Shown here: positions 37,379-49,863 of the stretch, one piece after another
How the letters are laid out: each line of letters starts with the position of its first letter
Numbering within the stretch: the first letter of the stretch is position 1
Origin: Protopterus annectens
Taxonomy: Eukaryota; Chordata; Ceratodontiformes; Protopteridae
Reading direction: 5' to 3'
NCBI RefSeq assembly: GCF_019279795.1
Contig: NC_056732.1
Coordinates: 184,142,503 to 184,206,502, forward strand
Length of the DNA: 64,000 nt
Made by a program: the position numbers and the translations under genes
The notes under the pieces: generated by a model
What the model was told of the DNA's origin: nothing
Databases searched by the model: none
What the model saw: only the letters and a program-made list of their open reading frames with translations

Positions 37379-39532
37379 CGCACACAATAAAAACAATAAA
37401 AACAAGTGAAGCTCTCATGCATTTGGCTAATTCAGCTATTTGATGTCAACTGCAAATAACACAAAGCCAGCTAGCAGAGCAGTCATACAGTTATCATGTT
37501 CAGTTCCCCATTACAAGTACAAGGGCCAAAACTGCAGGTCATAAACATATGAAAAATAAACTGTGACTCAAAGAAAAAAATCAAAAACCTTACTGTTACA
37601 CCTTTATGACACTGCTGTGGGGGAGGAGGGTGCCACCTGTTCCTCTTCCCTGAAGGAGGGATTGCTATTTATTGTTACTAACTGTACCTCTAAGTAGGGG
37701 AACACTGTGATCTCACACTGTTTGTACACTGCCCTTCCAAGGATCACAGTTATGACCCTTAAAATTTCAGTAGTCTCCCATCTTGCACACCATTTGTGAC
37801 ATACATTGCATTGATCTAACATAATATTGACAACATATATAATTAATTTCTTTTGAAACCTTGTTTTCAGCTGTCCTTTGCATCCTTACCACAGGTACTT
37901 TACTGGGGCCTACAGGTAATAGTCTTGGCATATCACATGTATCTTTGTTAAGGCTACTGAGTATAATCTTCACATGCATGCTGCTATTGCCCATGAAGAG
38001 GTACACCTCATTCCTTGATAAACCCCAAAACTAGTGAACCACTATATAATCATTCTATATAAGAAGAAGGCACCTAAACCACACTGTATACTTCACATCC
38101 ATCGGCACCAAGCGTTTTATACCACAGATGATATGGTCATGAATGTATCCTGAAAGCAGAGTATATTAGGATGACTGTGATGCCCACATTTGGCAGATGA
38201 ATGCTTTGTGGCTGTTGTTTTCAGACAAATATATATCACTGGGACATCTTTCAAGTATATATTTAAGTTCCAAAGTGCCAATATGCAACTATGGCAGTAT
38301 AGTGGCATTCTTCCTACATCACATATCATCAGCCACCTCACTGGTAATGTTGCAAAATGCCTTTGTTACAACCCTTTTAGTAGTTTTCAGATAAAGTATT
38401 ACTACCATAATACAAAAACCTTTTCTTGAAAAGGAAACAAGACTACCAAAATGTGCATGTGAATTTACAGTCACATGTAAATGGAATAAGAAAGAAAGAA
38501 TCACAGAATAGAACAACAGAATAACACACCATCCTTCCATCTCGTCCTTACTAATTCCTGAAACAAGAAGTTTTTTCTTTGTATTTGTGACAAAAGGAGA
38601 TACTGCCAGCACAGCTAGCTGGAATTATGACAATAATGATATGTCATTGGTGAATATAGAAATGACTCATGTAAGATGTTTGTGTTACAAATGCATTAGA
38701 ACTGTATGTCGTGTATATCAAACTGTTTGTACAGATGTCTGTGATGAAAACGTATTTGAAAAGTGCTGTGTTTAAAATGTAACCACAGTGTGCACTACTG
38801 GAAGAGAACAGAAATGTACATGCACTGTTGTAACTGTTTAAATGTATATGCTTAACAGAGGAAATGGAGGGTAACCTCAGTCTAGCAAACTTTAGAAAAA
38901 ATATCTGAAATTAAATTACTTTATAGGCTATGCAATAAAGATGCTATCTCTCAAGTTTTCAATACAGCTAGAGACACAAAGTCTGTACTAGAAAGATTTC
39001 CATAGTGTCCTTGGAGTGAACTAATTGCTACTTTTGAAGCATGAAGAAATGCAATTATTTTATAACTTCTAGCATCTAACAAAGATCTGAGCAAAAGCCA
39101 TTGCCTGTATATTTTACAGGTAGATGCTAAATGCTGCCAATTTCTAGCAACGGAGGTTTTGGCCTGGGAACTAGAAGTTAAGAGGATGAGAAATGATGTC
39201 ATTCTGCAAGCTATCCCAGCAGTAATATTTTAGATATTAATTTGAGAAGTCTCTTTGTGAGACAGAGCATTCTGTATTTGGTCTTGGACCTGACAAGAAC
39301 CATACACCACATCTGCCTTGCTCTATAGGGAACAGTATAACTCTCTTAGATATACAGTCAGGAATATAGTAAAGCTTAGTTTAGATGTTTTTCTTTATTT
39401 GTTTGAGCCTGTACTGCAATGTTATTTCAAATATTTCCTGTGGTTTTGAACTCTTATGTCACTGTGAATATATATTTAGTATTGTCATGTTATTTTATTA
39501 TTTATTATTAAATATATTTAAACATTTCACTG
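37379..39532. other. Spacer DNA, no gene supported
   Basis: Minus-strand frames of 60-80 codons occur between 37600 and 38340, including one with C-x2-C and W residues. They overlap in different frames and match nothing I know. No splice-consistent model is evident. Confidence 0.45.
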
Positions 39533-40208
39533 TGGCTGATCTGTATAGAGATATTTAAGTTTTGAGAGTACTTCCATATATATTCATGACACAGAGTGGG
39601 CCACTCCTAATAACCTTGCTCTTGGTCAAACTACCATTTGTATTAATATTAATATTACACAGTGAAATTGGTCACCCTTTGCTAAGGGCCATAAAGTAGC
39701 TGTTGAGGAGGGACTGGTGGCAGTAGAAACTACCTTATAGTCTGGGCAGAAGGGAGCATAGTTAGTAAACCTGTGCCAGCCTTTCACAGGTGTGTGCTGT
39801 GTGTGTATAAATCAAACCTCAAAGACTGTGTGTGTGTCAGCTACTTGGGCAGGGACATGAAGCACTGGTTGGACAGAGAGGGTGCTGGAGGTCTTGGCTT
39901 GGTCATTTCTTTATGGCCGATCTGTATAGAGATATTTAAGTTTTGAAAGTACTTGCATATATATTTCATGACACAGAGTGGGCCACTCCTAATAGCCTTG
40001 CTCTTGGTCAAACTACCATTTATATTAATATTAATATTACACAGTAAAGTTGGTCACCCTTTGTTACGGGTCTTAAAGTAGCTATCAAGGAGTGACTGGT
40101 GGCAGTAGAAACTACTTTATAGTCTGGGCAGAAGGGAGCATAGCTAGTAAACTTGTTCCAGCCTTACCCAGGTGTGTGTTTGTGTGTGTGTAAATCAAAC
40201 CTCAAAGA

Positions 40209-40281
<73 letters not shown>

Positions 40282-40350
40282 AGCTACTTGGGCAGGGACA
40301 TGAAACACTGGTTGGACAGAGAGGTGCTGGAGGTCTTGGCTTGGTCACTC
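39533..40350. repeat. ~381-bp tandem duplication
   Basis: The segment from GATCTGTATAGAGATATTT (39537) to the GGTCTTGGCTTGGTCA end recurs 381 bp later (from about 39918). In the second copy a short TG stretch has grown to about 70 bp (40210-40280). No coding content. It could be a solo-LTR pair or a simple segmental repeat; I see no coding region between the copies. Confidence 0.93.
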
Positions 40351-40602
40351 ATCTGAGATCTCAACTCTATAGCGGTGCCAGTGGGGAGTCTTACTGGGGA
40401 AGAGGGAGAAACCAGCCCAAGACTGACTGTGGTCTCTGTGTGCTCTTAAGGGAAATTGCACTTGACGCAGAGAGATGCATCTGGAAATACTGTGTTTGCA
40501 TTTGTCATCCTGCCGGTGGTGAGGATTGAGGCTCCTTGATTACTGGTCCAGTGGAGGGTCGTCACAGTATTTTTACTATTAAAGGTAAAGAACCTAACAT
40601 CC

Positions 40603-40668
<66 letters not shown>

Positions 40669-41073
40669 GCATCGTAATCTGGGTTCTAATAATCTTCTAA
40701 TAATCAGTCAATGAATCAATCAATTAATGCAATAAATATATAAATAAAGCCACTGTTTTGGACTACTGTGATAAGATACACATGAATGTACGCAGACACA
40801 ATATGAGTAACAGAAAGATAAGACTAGACTGTCACTCCCCTTTTCCCTGTTGTTGTTTAACTAAAAAGATTGCCTATGTCATATGTGCTAATTTAATAAA
40901 GATGTTTCTTGTTTTAGAAAAAAAAGAAAAATGTACTAGATTTAAGAAGCAATTTCTGCTATTCTAGCAATAGAAAGGTGGATAGCATCTGTTGGTTCAA
41001 CTGAGATAAAATTAAACAAATGCAGGTGGATTCATAATCAAAGTGAACACATACATAAACGCTGAGCAGACAC
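40351..41073. other. Spacer DNA with (TA)n at 40604-40664
   Basis: A TA microsatellite of about 60 bp, otherwise no recognised content up to the left end of copy B. Confidence 0.6.
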
Positions 41074-41076
41074 ACT
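41074..41076. other. Target site duplication ACT (left, copy B)
   Basis: ACT abuts the left terminus and is repeated at 63681-63683 after the right terminus. Confidence 0.85.
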
Positions 41077-41128
41077 GGGCAGGATTCACGAAGCCTCCAT
41101 GTAAGAGATACAAGGCTTACACGGAGGC
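41077..41128. repeat. Left terminal inverted repeat plus subterminal hairpin (copy B)
   Basis: Terminus 41077-41092, then a stem 41093-41105 with 41116-41128, with one mismatch from a CG-to-CA change in GCCTCCATGTAAG. The loop has the same length as in copy A. Confidence 0.92.
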
Positions 41129-41513
41129 TGCAGTTAAACGGTGTGACGTCAGCATGTCATGCATATGCATGAGGGCATGCTGAATCACACCTAAGGCTAA
41201 CATGGTCCGTGGAAGACAGTAGGGGGCGTGTCCGTAGGCCGAGCCCTGCAAGCGGACACGCCCCCAGAAGAGTAAAAGTGCCCAAAGTAAACACCCACGA
41301 CAGAGTCCATGGAAATGTGAATAAACACAACACAACACATGCCCCCACAGACTATCAACATAAAATATATAAATGAACATGTTATATATTTTTTTAAATT
41401 GTAAAGATGTTTGCCCGTGAGTTCGCTCGTTTGCGTGGGCGTGCCCAGCTTTTAGCCACAGCTAGCAGTCAGTGGAAAAGCATATAAGAACTAAATATGC
41501 AAAGTAAGCCAAA

Positions 41514-41577
41514 AAGCAATAGCGTAGCAGTAGAGATGTTGGCTGAAGAGCAGGCAGTCATGGTTCGAGCCCCCACA
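41514..41577 (+). other. tRNA-like Pol III module 1 (copy B)
   Basis: TAGCGTAGCAGTAGAGAT and GGTTCGAGCCC at tRNA spacing, followed by TTTTTATTTTT. The B box is perfect here. Confidence 0.55.
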
Positions 41578-41729
41578 ACATCAATTTTTATTTTTAGTGA
41601 AATAAGCATGAAACAAGTCCCTGACATTTATGTACACATATAAAATTATATTTTATGTAAAATGTAATGACATAGGCCATTTATTTTGAAGAAACGTGAG
41701 ATAACAAAATAATAAAAAATGCCAGATGT

Positions 41730-41905
41730 GCCTAGAGCTGAGCTACAGTTTAACAAGGTGAGTGCATCTGCCCGTGGGTGATCAGTGGTTTAACAGATGT
41801 AAAATGAGTGTCCGAAGGTGAGTAGTGGTTTACCAGGTGCAAAATGAGTGCCAGGGGTTGAGCAGAGTTCGAACACACTGAAACTGTGTGCCCCTAGCTG
41901 AGCTG
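41730..41905. repeat. 40-bp minisatellite, contracted (copy B)
   Basis: Two clear units near 41770 and 41810 (CCCGTGGGTGATCAGTGG and CCGAAGGTGAGTAGTGG) with diverged flanking units. Confidence 0.85.
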
Positions 41906-42070
41906 AGCGTAATATGTGTGCTGACAGCCAAATGAGGTGTAAACCAGTGTAACCCATTTGCGCGGAGCTGCGCACCACGCCAACAAGCTAACCGACGGGC
42001 AACGTTGAGCAATCTGTAACAAAACTGCCTTTACACAGACACACCCCCTAGCCTGTCATAAAATATAAAA

Positions 42071-42145
42071 AGCAGTGGCCAGGTTCGAACCCAGGATACC
42101 ATGCACCATAGTCAAGGTACTGAACCACTAAGCCATGACAGCTCT
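42071..42145 (-). other. tRNA-like Pol III module 2 (copy B)
   Basis: Minus strand TGGCTTAGTGGTTCAGTAC and GGGTTCGAACC (perfect B box), then a T run. Same place and sense as in copy A. Confidence 0.58.
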
Positions 42146-42239
42146 ACTTAGAAATGCAGTAATAGCAAATATATAGGAATGAATAGAAAGTGGAGCATGA
42201 CAAAGCAGGTTTTGTGAAGTTGACACAATTCCAAAATGG

Positions 42240-42277
42240 CCAATCACAGATAAGTGCGGGAAAAATGGCATATATAA
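42240..42277 (+). promoter_or_regulatory. Gene 1 core promoter: CCAAT box and TATATAA (copy B)
   Basis: CCAAT at 42240-42244 and TATATAA at 42271-42277 precede the aligned ATG at 42334. The whole segment AATCACAGATAAGTGCGGG is unchanged from copy A. Confidence 0.75.
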
Positions 42278-42333
42278 GCCCCATAGGCGGGAATACACAG
42301 CATAAACGATTGTAGAACTAACTTGCAGCCAGA

Positions 42334-44704
42334 ATGTCAGGAGTAGGTGAAGGTAGTTGCTTTTGAGCACAGAGGTGGGGCATTGAGGAGTCCAGATATA
42401 TGGTCTGGCTCCTAGTCCACAATCATGAGGCCCATCTCATGCAGGGCCAGGTCCTGTGGGGAGCATATAGGGCTGAGGCGTGGGACCGGTTGGCTCATGA
42501 TCTCACCAGTGCCACAGGGATTCCAAGGACTGGTGAGCAGGTCCGTCACCACCATGCGGACCTGAAGAGATGTAAGCAGGACCAATTGAACCTTTGGATC
42601 CAGGAGGCCCGGCAAATGCCCAACGCCCTACTACTGAGTAAGTTTTTTTAATTATGTATGTAAGAAATGAAACTAGCTGATATTATGGAGATGTGTATTC
42701 CAATATTACTTCATTTATATTACAGCTGCAGGTGTCCGTTCTGTGAACCGCAGAGCCTATGGCGATAGGCTGGTGCGGTTGTGCCACCAGGCAGGTCAGT
42801 AATCCTCTCCCAGTAACTGTAAAGAAATATAAAAGTATGACAGTTATCAAAAGAGTGCAGTGTAGTCACTAAGTAATAAAATGTGCAAGTAACAGTGTAA
42901 GAGTGTTTGCTTGATTACAAAAGTGTGTTGCAGTCTGTAATCCAAACAGAAAAATGAAAATGTCTGAAATAAAGTCTGAAATAAAGATGCCCCACCTGCA
43001 ATATAATAGTACACAACCTGCAGCAGGCTGAAAAGTACAGCTACAGAAGATGAGCAAATCACATGTGTGAAATATATCCCTGTTGAAATACTGAAACATG
43101 ACAGAAGTGAGACTGCTGGAAAGGATTGTAATAACTACAGGCAAAACATATCAATAAAGCCTAGAAGTAAGTACCATCCTGAATAGTAAAATGAAAACAA
43201 GTGAGAGAGTGTGAGAAAGAGTTATGAATCCACCAATAAAGTAGCAATAACCCCTGAATAAAGTATACTGCAGTCAGTACAGAATGAAATGAATGTGACA
43301 AGCAGAACCAGACTGCAAAATATGTTCAAAGTGTTGCTGCAGCTGGAATGTGTATCCCAAAATCTGGATATGTTGCTCTCAGTCTGCAATATGCAGGTAG
43401 TATGATTGTCTGAAATACCAAACATCCACAGTTGTCTATAGCTATATAAAGCAAATGTAGCAGGATGATGTAGCTGAACAAAGCCAGATATGAACGTGTA
43501 TGAATAACAATAAAATGTATATTGATGTAACAGTCCTATCACCAACTTGAAGTAGTTATCATATAGGAAACTGTAGTTAGAACAGTACTGTGTATATATC
43601 TGCAGCTATTAGAAATGTACAGCATATGTATTGGTATTCGAAGGTGTTAATAATATTTTGTTCACCCCCACCCTATAACCACATATAATCCATTCCACGT
43701 GAAATTGGTATGTGCAATCACAATTAACACCCCTGAACATTTGTCCTGTTGGGTCATAAATATTTGCATGTACGTTGATGCATCTGCCCTGTTCATACAT
43801 CCAAACCTGATGGCCTGTTGCCATCAATCAACTCTGCATGTTGTTGGACTGTGTATTGCTGTTCAAATTATGCATGTGTTATGCTCGCTGTTCAATGGTG
43901 TGAATATCTGGGTGTTTGGTTAATGGGAATACTAATGCATGCTGTTACAACTAATTGCGAATGGTATTGTATGTTACTAACCCAAACTGTCATGACATAA
44001 TGTAAAACATAGGACGACAGGGAAGGCGGGTTCCAGTGGACCCACCTCTCCCACCTCAGCTGGCGAGTGCACCTGGCACTAGTGCCCAGTCTGGACCCTC
44101 CTCTGGTGGCCCTGTGCCACCTGCGGGTGGAAGCGCTGCAGGGGATGGGGCCTGTCCCCCCTCTGCAAGTGTGGCCGGAGGAGAACCACCACTCACCCTC
44201 CATAGCGTCCGGACTGTGGTGCGTAGGGAGATCCGGGACTCTGTTCTTGGGCCCCTACGCCAGCTTGAGGCACAGGTGGCACAACTTACGGGCATGCCTG
44301 TTGCCCAACCTACACAGCCCCCAGCACAGCCCCGTCCTGAGCAGCGAAGGAACAGTGGCAATTGCCCATGGGTGGGGATATCAGTTCCACTGTTGCCATC
44401 TGTGGGCTCATGGGCTCTGGATATACAAACATCTGTCCCCGTCAATTGTGTAACCCCCCCACACGTGTCATACACTGTCCCTGTATGCGTCTTGTTTGTC
44501 TTGTCTGTTAACCTACCCAACCTACCTCCCCAGCTATACCGACTTCCTTTACCTGACATACCACTCTCACCTGCAAAAAAGGGCACTCTGTACCCACAAA
44601 AAAATTACGCCCCATACATAGCTGCCCATTCCGCACACATGTCTACTGGACATGGAAACTATCAATTACAATTGGCTGTACAACAAGTATTATTGTTGTC
44701 CTGA
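42334..44704 (+). pseudogene. Gene 1: Myb/SANT-like protein (copy B, nonsense in exon 1)
   Basis: Exons correspond to copy A: 42334 to 42635 or so (donor GTAAGT), 42726-42794 (acceptor TTACAG, donor GTCAGT) and 44013-44704 (acceptor CATAG). Codon 11 is TGA where copy A has CGA, which removes the Myb domain unless a later start is used. Exon 3 is open to 44704 and shows what copy A lost: a Pro/Ser-rich linker, then a helical stretch VRTVVRREIRDSVLGPLRQL with EAQVAQLTG following. That helix could be a dimer or transposase contact (inference). After about residue 120 of exon 3 the composition changes, and the natural stop may lie earlier or involve another exon. Confidence 0.75.
42795..44012 (+). 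other. Gene 1 intron 2 (copy B)
   Basis: Same length and similar sequence to 10353-11571. Contains no recognised feature. Confidence 0.6.
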
Positions 44705-44904
44705 CACCTCTCTCAGGGGTGGAAGATTTCAAATGTCACACCAAATTACAAACATATGCACAGCTGTTGCTGATGAAGAAATGTGCAGCTATGGGCCTTA
44801 CCTACATCCCTGCTGCAAAACCCAAGTTTGTTTCCCTACTGTCTTACCCTCTTTGTGACCCCTTTTTCACCACTTTCCTGTCTCCCCATTTTCATTTCTT
44901 TCAA

Positions 44905-45015
44905 AGAAAATAGTGCGGGTGTGCGCCAGAGTAAGCACTGTTAAGCGGTTGTAAGCGGGTGTGCGCGGAGCTGAACGCCAGTGCGCATGCGGGAGCTCCG
45001 CGCAAACCAGCGCTA
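44905..45015. promoter_or_regulatory. CpG-rich block with GTAAGC / GTGCGC words (copy B, left)
   Basis: A shorter version of the block at 12470-12625: GTGCGGGTGTGCGCC, AGTAAGC, GTAAGCGGGTGTGCGCGG and related words in the same order. Confidence 0.5.
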
Positions 45016-45102
45016 ACCCGGTTACAACTGCTTAAAAGTGCCTTAGTCACTCTGATTGACAGGTCCTGTAGTCAGTTCAAAAGCAAAATAAAATCCCACT
45101 GT

Positions 45103-45164
45103 CAGTCCCGAACCCAGGACCTTGGAAACAGTACTCTGCATAACCTACCACTAAGCCATGACTG
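45103..45164 (-). other. tRNA-like Pol III module 3 (copy B)
   Basis: Minus strand TGGCTTAGTGGTAGGTTATG and CTGGGTTCGGGAC with a CAGTC/GACTG-like outer stem. Matches module 3 of copy A. Confidence 0.5.
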
Positions 45165-45379
45165 TTATACAAAAACAGTGTGCTAAAATAAATATATCAT
45201 GTAATAGTAGGAATGAATGTAAAGGGAATATAGGATGTGTAGTACACAAAACATGTCATGTATACTTACTGTCAAATCTAGTGGATTTCTATAATAGTAG
45301 TGTGTGAACTGAAACAGCCATGCTAGTTGGTAGCTAGTAGGTAATAATGTCAGTTAATATACATATATAAATGTATGTA

Positions 45380-45444
<65 letters not shown>

Positions 45445-46094
45445 GTAGGTGTCAGTGTGCATACACACTTAGTACAGGAAACAGGAGAGATGAATGGAGA
45501 AATGTGAATCTACAACACAGCCTGAATCATGAGAGAGATACTAACCTTTACACTCACAGAACAGTGTCCACAGCATACCAGCATGGTCCCCGCCCTTACA
45601 ATCTGAAAGGGCAATGCCTATCTCACATACCCTTTTATAGCACTGTCCTGAAATCACAGTGAGAACTGCAATCAGTACACAACTGGCTGCATGCAATTAG
45701 CAAATGCTGGCTTACAATTGGTGCAGAGGCCATCACATGGACTTATGCAGATACCTACAAAAGCATCCTGTACTCCCACTCCACACATGCAATACTTTCA
45801 TTGCACAGTCTCGAGGCAGACAGAGAGAGAGAGAGAGAGAAAGAAAAAAAAAAAGAAAATAAGAACACAAACAAAAACACAGGTTACACAAACTAAGTTG
45901 AAGCTGTCATCAGTGTCAGTATCAAGCTGGGCTAGCAGCAGCAGGAAATTATAGTAACGGTAATGCAACCAGCTGTGACAAACACAGGTAATGTAAAGTA
46001 ACAAGTTAATAGTCTACATACTGTGAACCCTCCATATGTGTCATTGGTCTGTATATATAGGTATGTCCATGTGATAAGTTCTGTGCACGTAGTT
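45165..46094. other. Unassigned DNA with (TA)n and (GA)n tracts (copy B)
   Basis: (TA)n at 45386-45441 stands where copy A has 0.7 kb of extra DNA. A (GA)n/poly-A tract lies at 45818-45861. The rest aligns with 13660-14280 of copy A. No gene. Confidence 0.6.
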
Positions 46095-47580
46095 TCACCC
46101 AAAGGGGATGACTATACATTATATGTCATTCAGTGTTAGGCCATGATTCTGGCACCAGTTGTACGTTTCAGTGAGGCCTGTCTGTAGGATGTGTGTGTCA
46201 GCTGGTGTAAAGACTATGGCGCTTAGTTCGCAGTCATCTGGGAACTTTGTCATCCACAACCTGCACATGTTTTCTTTCACATCTGAGAAGTTAATGCCAA
46301 ACAAGAGGGGTCCTAGGACAGAGCCCTGTGGGATACCACATGTGACTGGCTTTGAGTCTGACATGGCTCCCGCAATATCGATAGTTTGGATTCTGTAGTT
46401 CAACCAGTGTGCAACCCATCATGTGACATATGTAGTAACATGTAAGCTGATGAGCTTGTCTATGATGCCTGAGTGGAGTACTGTGTTGAAGGCCTTAGGC
46501 AAGTCCAGGTAGGCTGTATGGACTGCTTTGCCCTCATCAATGGCTGTAGTGACTGTTTTGAAAAGGTCAACCAGGTTCAAAAGGCAGGATCAGCCCATCA
46601 CAAAGGCAAACTGGGTGGGATCAAATGTCTGCAGGTACCCAATATCACTGTATATGCGTCCCATAATGAATCATTCCATAGCTTTGCAGACCAGGCTGGT
46701 TAAGCTTATGAGGCGGTAGTTCCCAGGGTCAGTAGAGGTGCCTCCTTAGTGGAGTGGGACCACTGTTGCTGTATGTCAGTGTTCAGGTACATATCCCGTA
46801 GTACGGCCAAGGTTAAATATCAGTCTTATATGCAGTTGTATCTCCTCTTGGAGTTCACGTAGCACACATCCAGGGATATCATCAGGTCACATTGATGCTG
46901 TGTGTTCTGCTTTGCTGAGGGCAGCCCTCACCTGGACATCTGAGATGATAGGGAGGTTACATTCAGCTGTGATAAGTATTTCTAAGTGTGGGGGAGAGGG
47001 AGGGGGGATACTTGCACTGAACCTGTCTGCCAGAATATTGCCAATATCTGTGTGTTCAGTGAATGTTAAGTAGGTGTGTAGTAACTCAGAGCATATCTGA
47101 GGCTTTTGGTCCATATGTCTAACATAACTGAAGAAGGCCTTGTGGTTATCTATAGTGTCCGTGGCCATTTCCCTCTCAGAGTTGGCCGTGGATGTTGTTA
47201 TGAGAGGCCATAGCTTATTACCAGGGCTGACCACAGATGCCTTCCCTTTATGTGAATCTGCTCTGTCCTGCAGTAGCCTCCTTCTATCGTTATACAATTT
47301 GCCTTTGGCTGCGGTCCACCAGACAGGTTGCCTAACCTTTGTGCATAGGGTCTGGGTTAGAAATGTGTGTGCATGTTCCATGCATTCTTTGGGATGTCCG
47401 TGGGAAGCATTCGCAAAGGGGTCAGCATTGTGGGTTGTGGCTTCCACTGGCCCAATGGGCTGCATGGATACCATGTCAGTCCTAACAAGTGAATATTTGT
47501 CTATCCACATATATATCAAAGTAGTCTACTGTGCTGGTGGTGGTGGTGGGATATGTATATCCAGGCCAAGTAATTTGTGT
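46095..47580 (-). mobile_element. Nested LINE fragment alpha (copy B)
   Basis: Minus-strand RT and linker of the same LINE as 14660-17545: CGIPQGSVLGPLLFGINFSDV, FPDDCELSAI at the catalytic position (FADD expected), and the upstream linker WTAAKGKLYNDRRRLLQDRA and FFSYVRHMDQKPQICSELL. It lacks the C-terminal tail and most of the endonuclease that copy A retains. Both ends are internal deletions relative to A, or A gained the sequence. Confidence 0.83.
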
Positions 47581-47896
47581 CCAAATCACACTAGTGGATG
47601 GCGTTCCACATACAGTACCTTGGTATGAACCCCCAGAGTGAGGTTGTGCATTGGACCTGTCTCGGTGTGCTGACCCATGGGGCTTGCTACTATGTTGTAT
47701 GGAATGTGGCAGGTATTGTTGCACAGGTGTTGGCTTAGCACTGATATCTGGCCATGTACTTGTGTATCCACCAAGAGACACACACGTGCTACATATGGGA
47801 GTAGTAGTATATCACTACAGTTGAGTATCATGTATAGTATGTGTGCCATATATTGCTGAGATAGTTTGCTGATATCCTGTTTGTGTTCTCTTTCAG

Positions 47897-49863
47897 GGAC
47901 ATGGCGCGTCAGCGAAATCCTGCCTACTCTGCTGCTGAAGATGAAGAGATACACCAGAGCCTGGTGCGGGATTATGACATACTGTTTTCCCGCACCAGCC
48001 AGAATCAGCAGGAGAGGGCTGCACTGTGGCAAGACCTTGTCCTTTAGGGTAAATGACATTGGCACGCATAATAGGACATATGAGCAGGTACGACATCACT
48101 GCAGTGATTTAATCAGAAATGTCCGTCAGCGTGCGTCGGATATCCACAGGCAACAGGTCACCACAGCAGGTGGGGTGGCCACACATACCCCCCTCACCAG
48201 ACTGGAGGGGCTACTCCTAAGTGTTGTGGCTCCAGCCCAGGAACATCAACAGCAACACACCTGCATTATGATGGAAGCTGGATCCACACAGCAACACGAC
48301 ATGGAGCATGCAGGTAATATGCCATATGTACACTTGACTGTTCTGTACACTGTTAGTTTATGCATGTGTAAGGTGTGTCCGTGGTATGTAGCTGTCAACA
48401 TAGTATGTAATTGTGCAGGTGTGATATTGCCAATATCAGCAGCTGACATGTGAAAGGCAACTGGTGTACTACTGCACTGTATCATATGCAGTATCAATGG
48501 CACAGTTGTGCCCACTGACATTAATCCCCTCATTTCTGCAGGTCCCTCCGGTGTTACAACAAGGCAGCCCATCCATGCTGGTGAGTGTGTTTTAACAATA
48601 CCTATAATAGTCCTGATAGTGCTAGTAATAATAGTGTAACTCAGTAGTGCTCTGTGTGTATACTGCGGGGTGTGCATGTGTGCATGTGTGCCTGTGTCCA
48701 CGTGTGCATGTGTGCATGTGTGCATGTGTGCCTGTGTCCATGTGTGCATGTGTGCATGTGTGCCTGTGTCCACGTGTGCATGTGTGCATGTGTGCATGTG
48801 TCCATGTGTACACGTGTCCACATGTGCATGTGTGCATGTGTGCATGTGTGCATGTGTGCATGTGTCCATGTGTGCATGTGTACATGTGTGCATGTGTGCC
48901 TGTGTCCACGTGTGCATGTGTGCATGTGTGCATGTGTCCACGTGTGCATGTGTGCATTAGTGCATCACTGGTAACATTGTGTAGACATTGTAAACTGTGT
49001 TTCCTGTCTTCCTCCCACAGGTTCTGGTGCTGCTCTGGTGTCCTGCAGCAGGGAACCTGAATCTGGTGCCACAGGTACTGATAATGATGATATCTGTGTA
49101 ATGGCACAGGAAGGTGTGTCAGGGTCCGTCATTGGTCAGCCAATTGACAGTACACAGCTGTCAACACCATCATTGCGCACAGTCATCCTGCCAGTACATC
49201 CTATGTCACCATTGTCCCTAGATGATGGACAGGATACAGTGGGCATTGACCAGGGTAATGTGGTATCTGTGGCGCATGCTTCCCCACACAGCAGCCATGG
49301 GCAAGGTCCTGCGATGGTACCACACAGGCAGTTGCCCATGGGTTCTCGTGGGAGCATCCGTGGGCGCACTGCCTCTGGCAGACATGCCCAAAGAGGTCTG
49401 TCAACCTCAGCTATGTTTCGGGCTGTCATGCAGGCACAGTCGCGTATGGAAAGGTACACCAGACAGGGTCTGAGGGAGCTGAGAGCATGTCACACAGCCA
49501 TGACTGACAGTATGCGTGACATTGCGGATACTATCCATAATTTCACCGATGTCATAGACAGACATTGTGGGGACATATTACAGCAGTTCCACAACCACAT
49601 GTCCATGAGCCAGGGCAATGGTGGATGGTTGCAGTGTCGACATGGTCGTATGCCAGCAACAGCAGCAGCTGGCAGTCAGCGGGGATGACAACAGGCCCGC
49701 GGATGCCCCTATAGTGCCAGCAGCAGCCCCAGCAATGCTGGGTCTGTGCTGTCATCGGACCGCCCCAGGAGACCACGTGCACGTGGCTCTGGACAGTCCC
49801 AACAGGGACCTGTGTCCAGTCAACACACTCCCGCTTCTGATGACAGTACCCAGTCTGGCTTAG
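47897..49863 (+). pseudogene. Gene 2: second Myb/SANT-like protein (copy B)
   Basis: Exons: 47897-48313 (acceptor TTTCAG, ATG 47901, donor GTAATA), 48542-48580 (39 bp, donor GTGAGT) and from 49021 (acceptor CCCACAG intact). The Myb-like exon begins ARQRNPAYSAAEDEEIHQSL and reaches ALWQDLVL. A 1-bp insertion then gives TAG (about 48045), while the rest of the exon stays open in the shifted frame (RTYEQVRHHCSDLIRNVRQRAS and on to 48313). The last exon is in phase through FRAVMQAQSRM...IHNFTDVID and ends in a stop at 49688, after which a Ser/Pro/Arg-rich tail similar to copy A continues to about 49928. Copy B keeps the acceptor that copy A lost; copy A keeps the Myb frame that copy B lost. Confidence 0.77.
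48669..48963. repeat. TGTGCATG minisatellite in gene 2 intron (copy B)
   Basis: Same octamer as in copy A, but the interrupting units are TGTGTCCA or TGTGCCTG and the array is about 80 bp longer. The higher-order pattern therefore differs between the two copies. Confidence 0.97.

Noticed and set aside
37604..38341. Possible host exon or transposase on the minus strand
   Set aside because: Three short frames with scattered Cys and Trp, no recognisable domain, no consistent splice sites.
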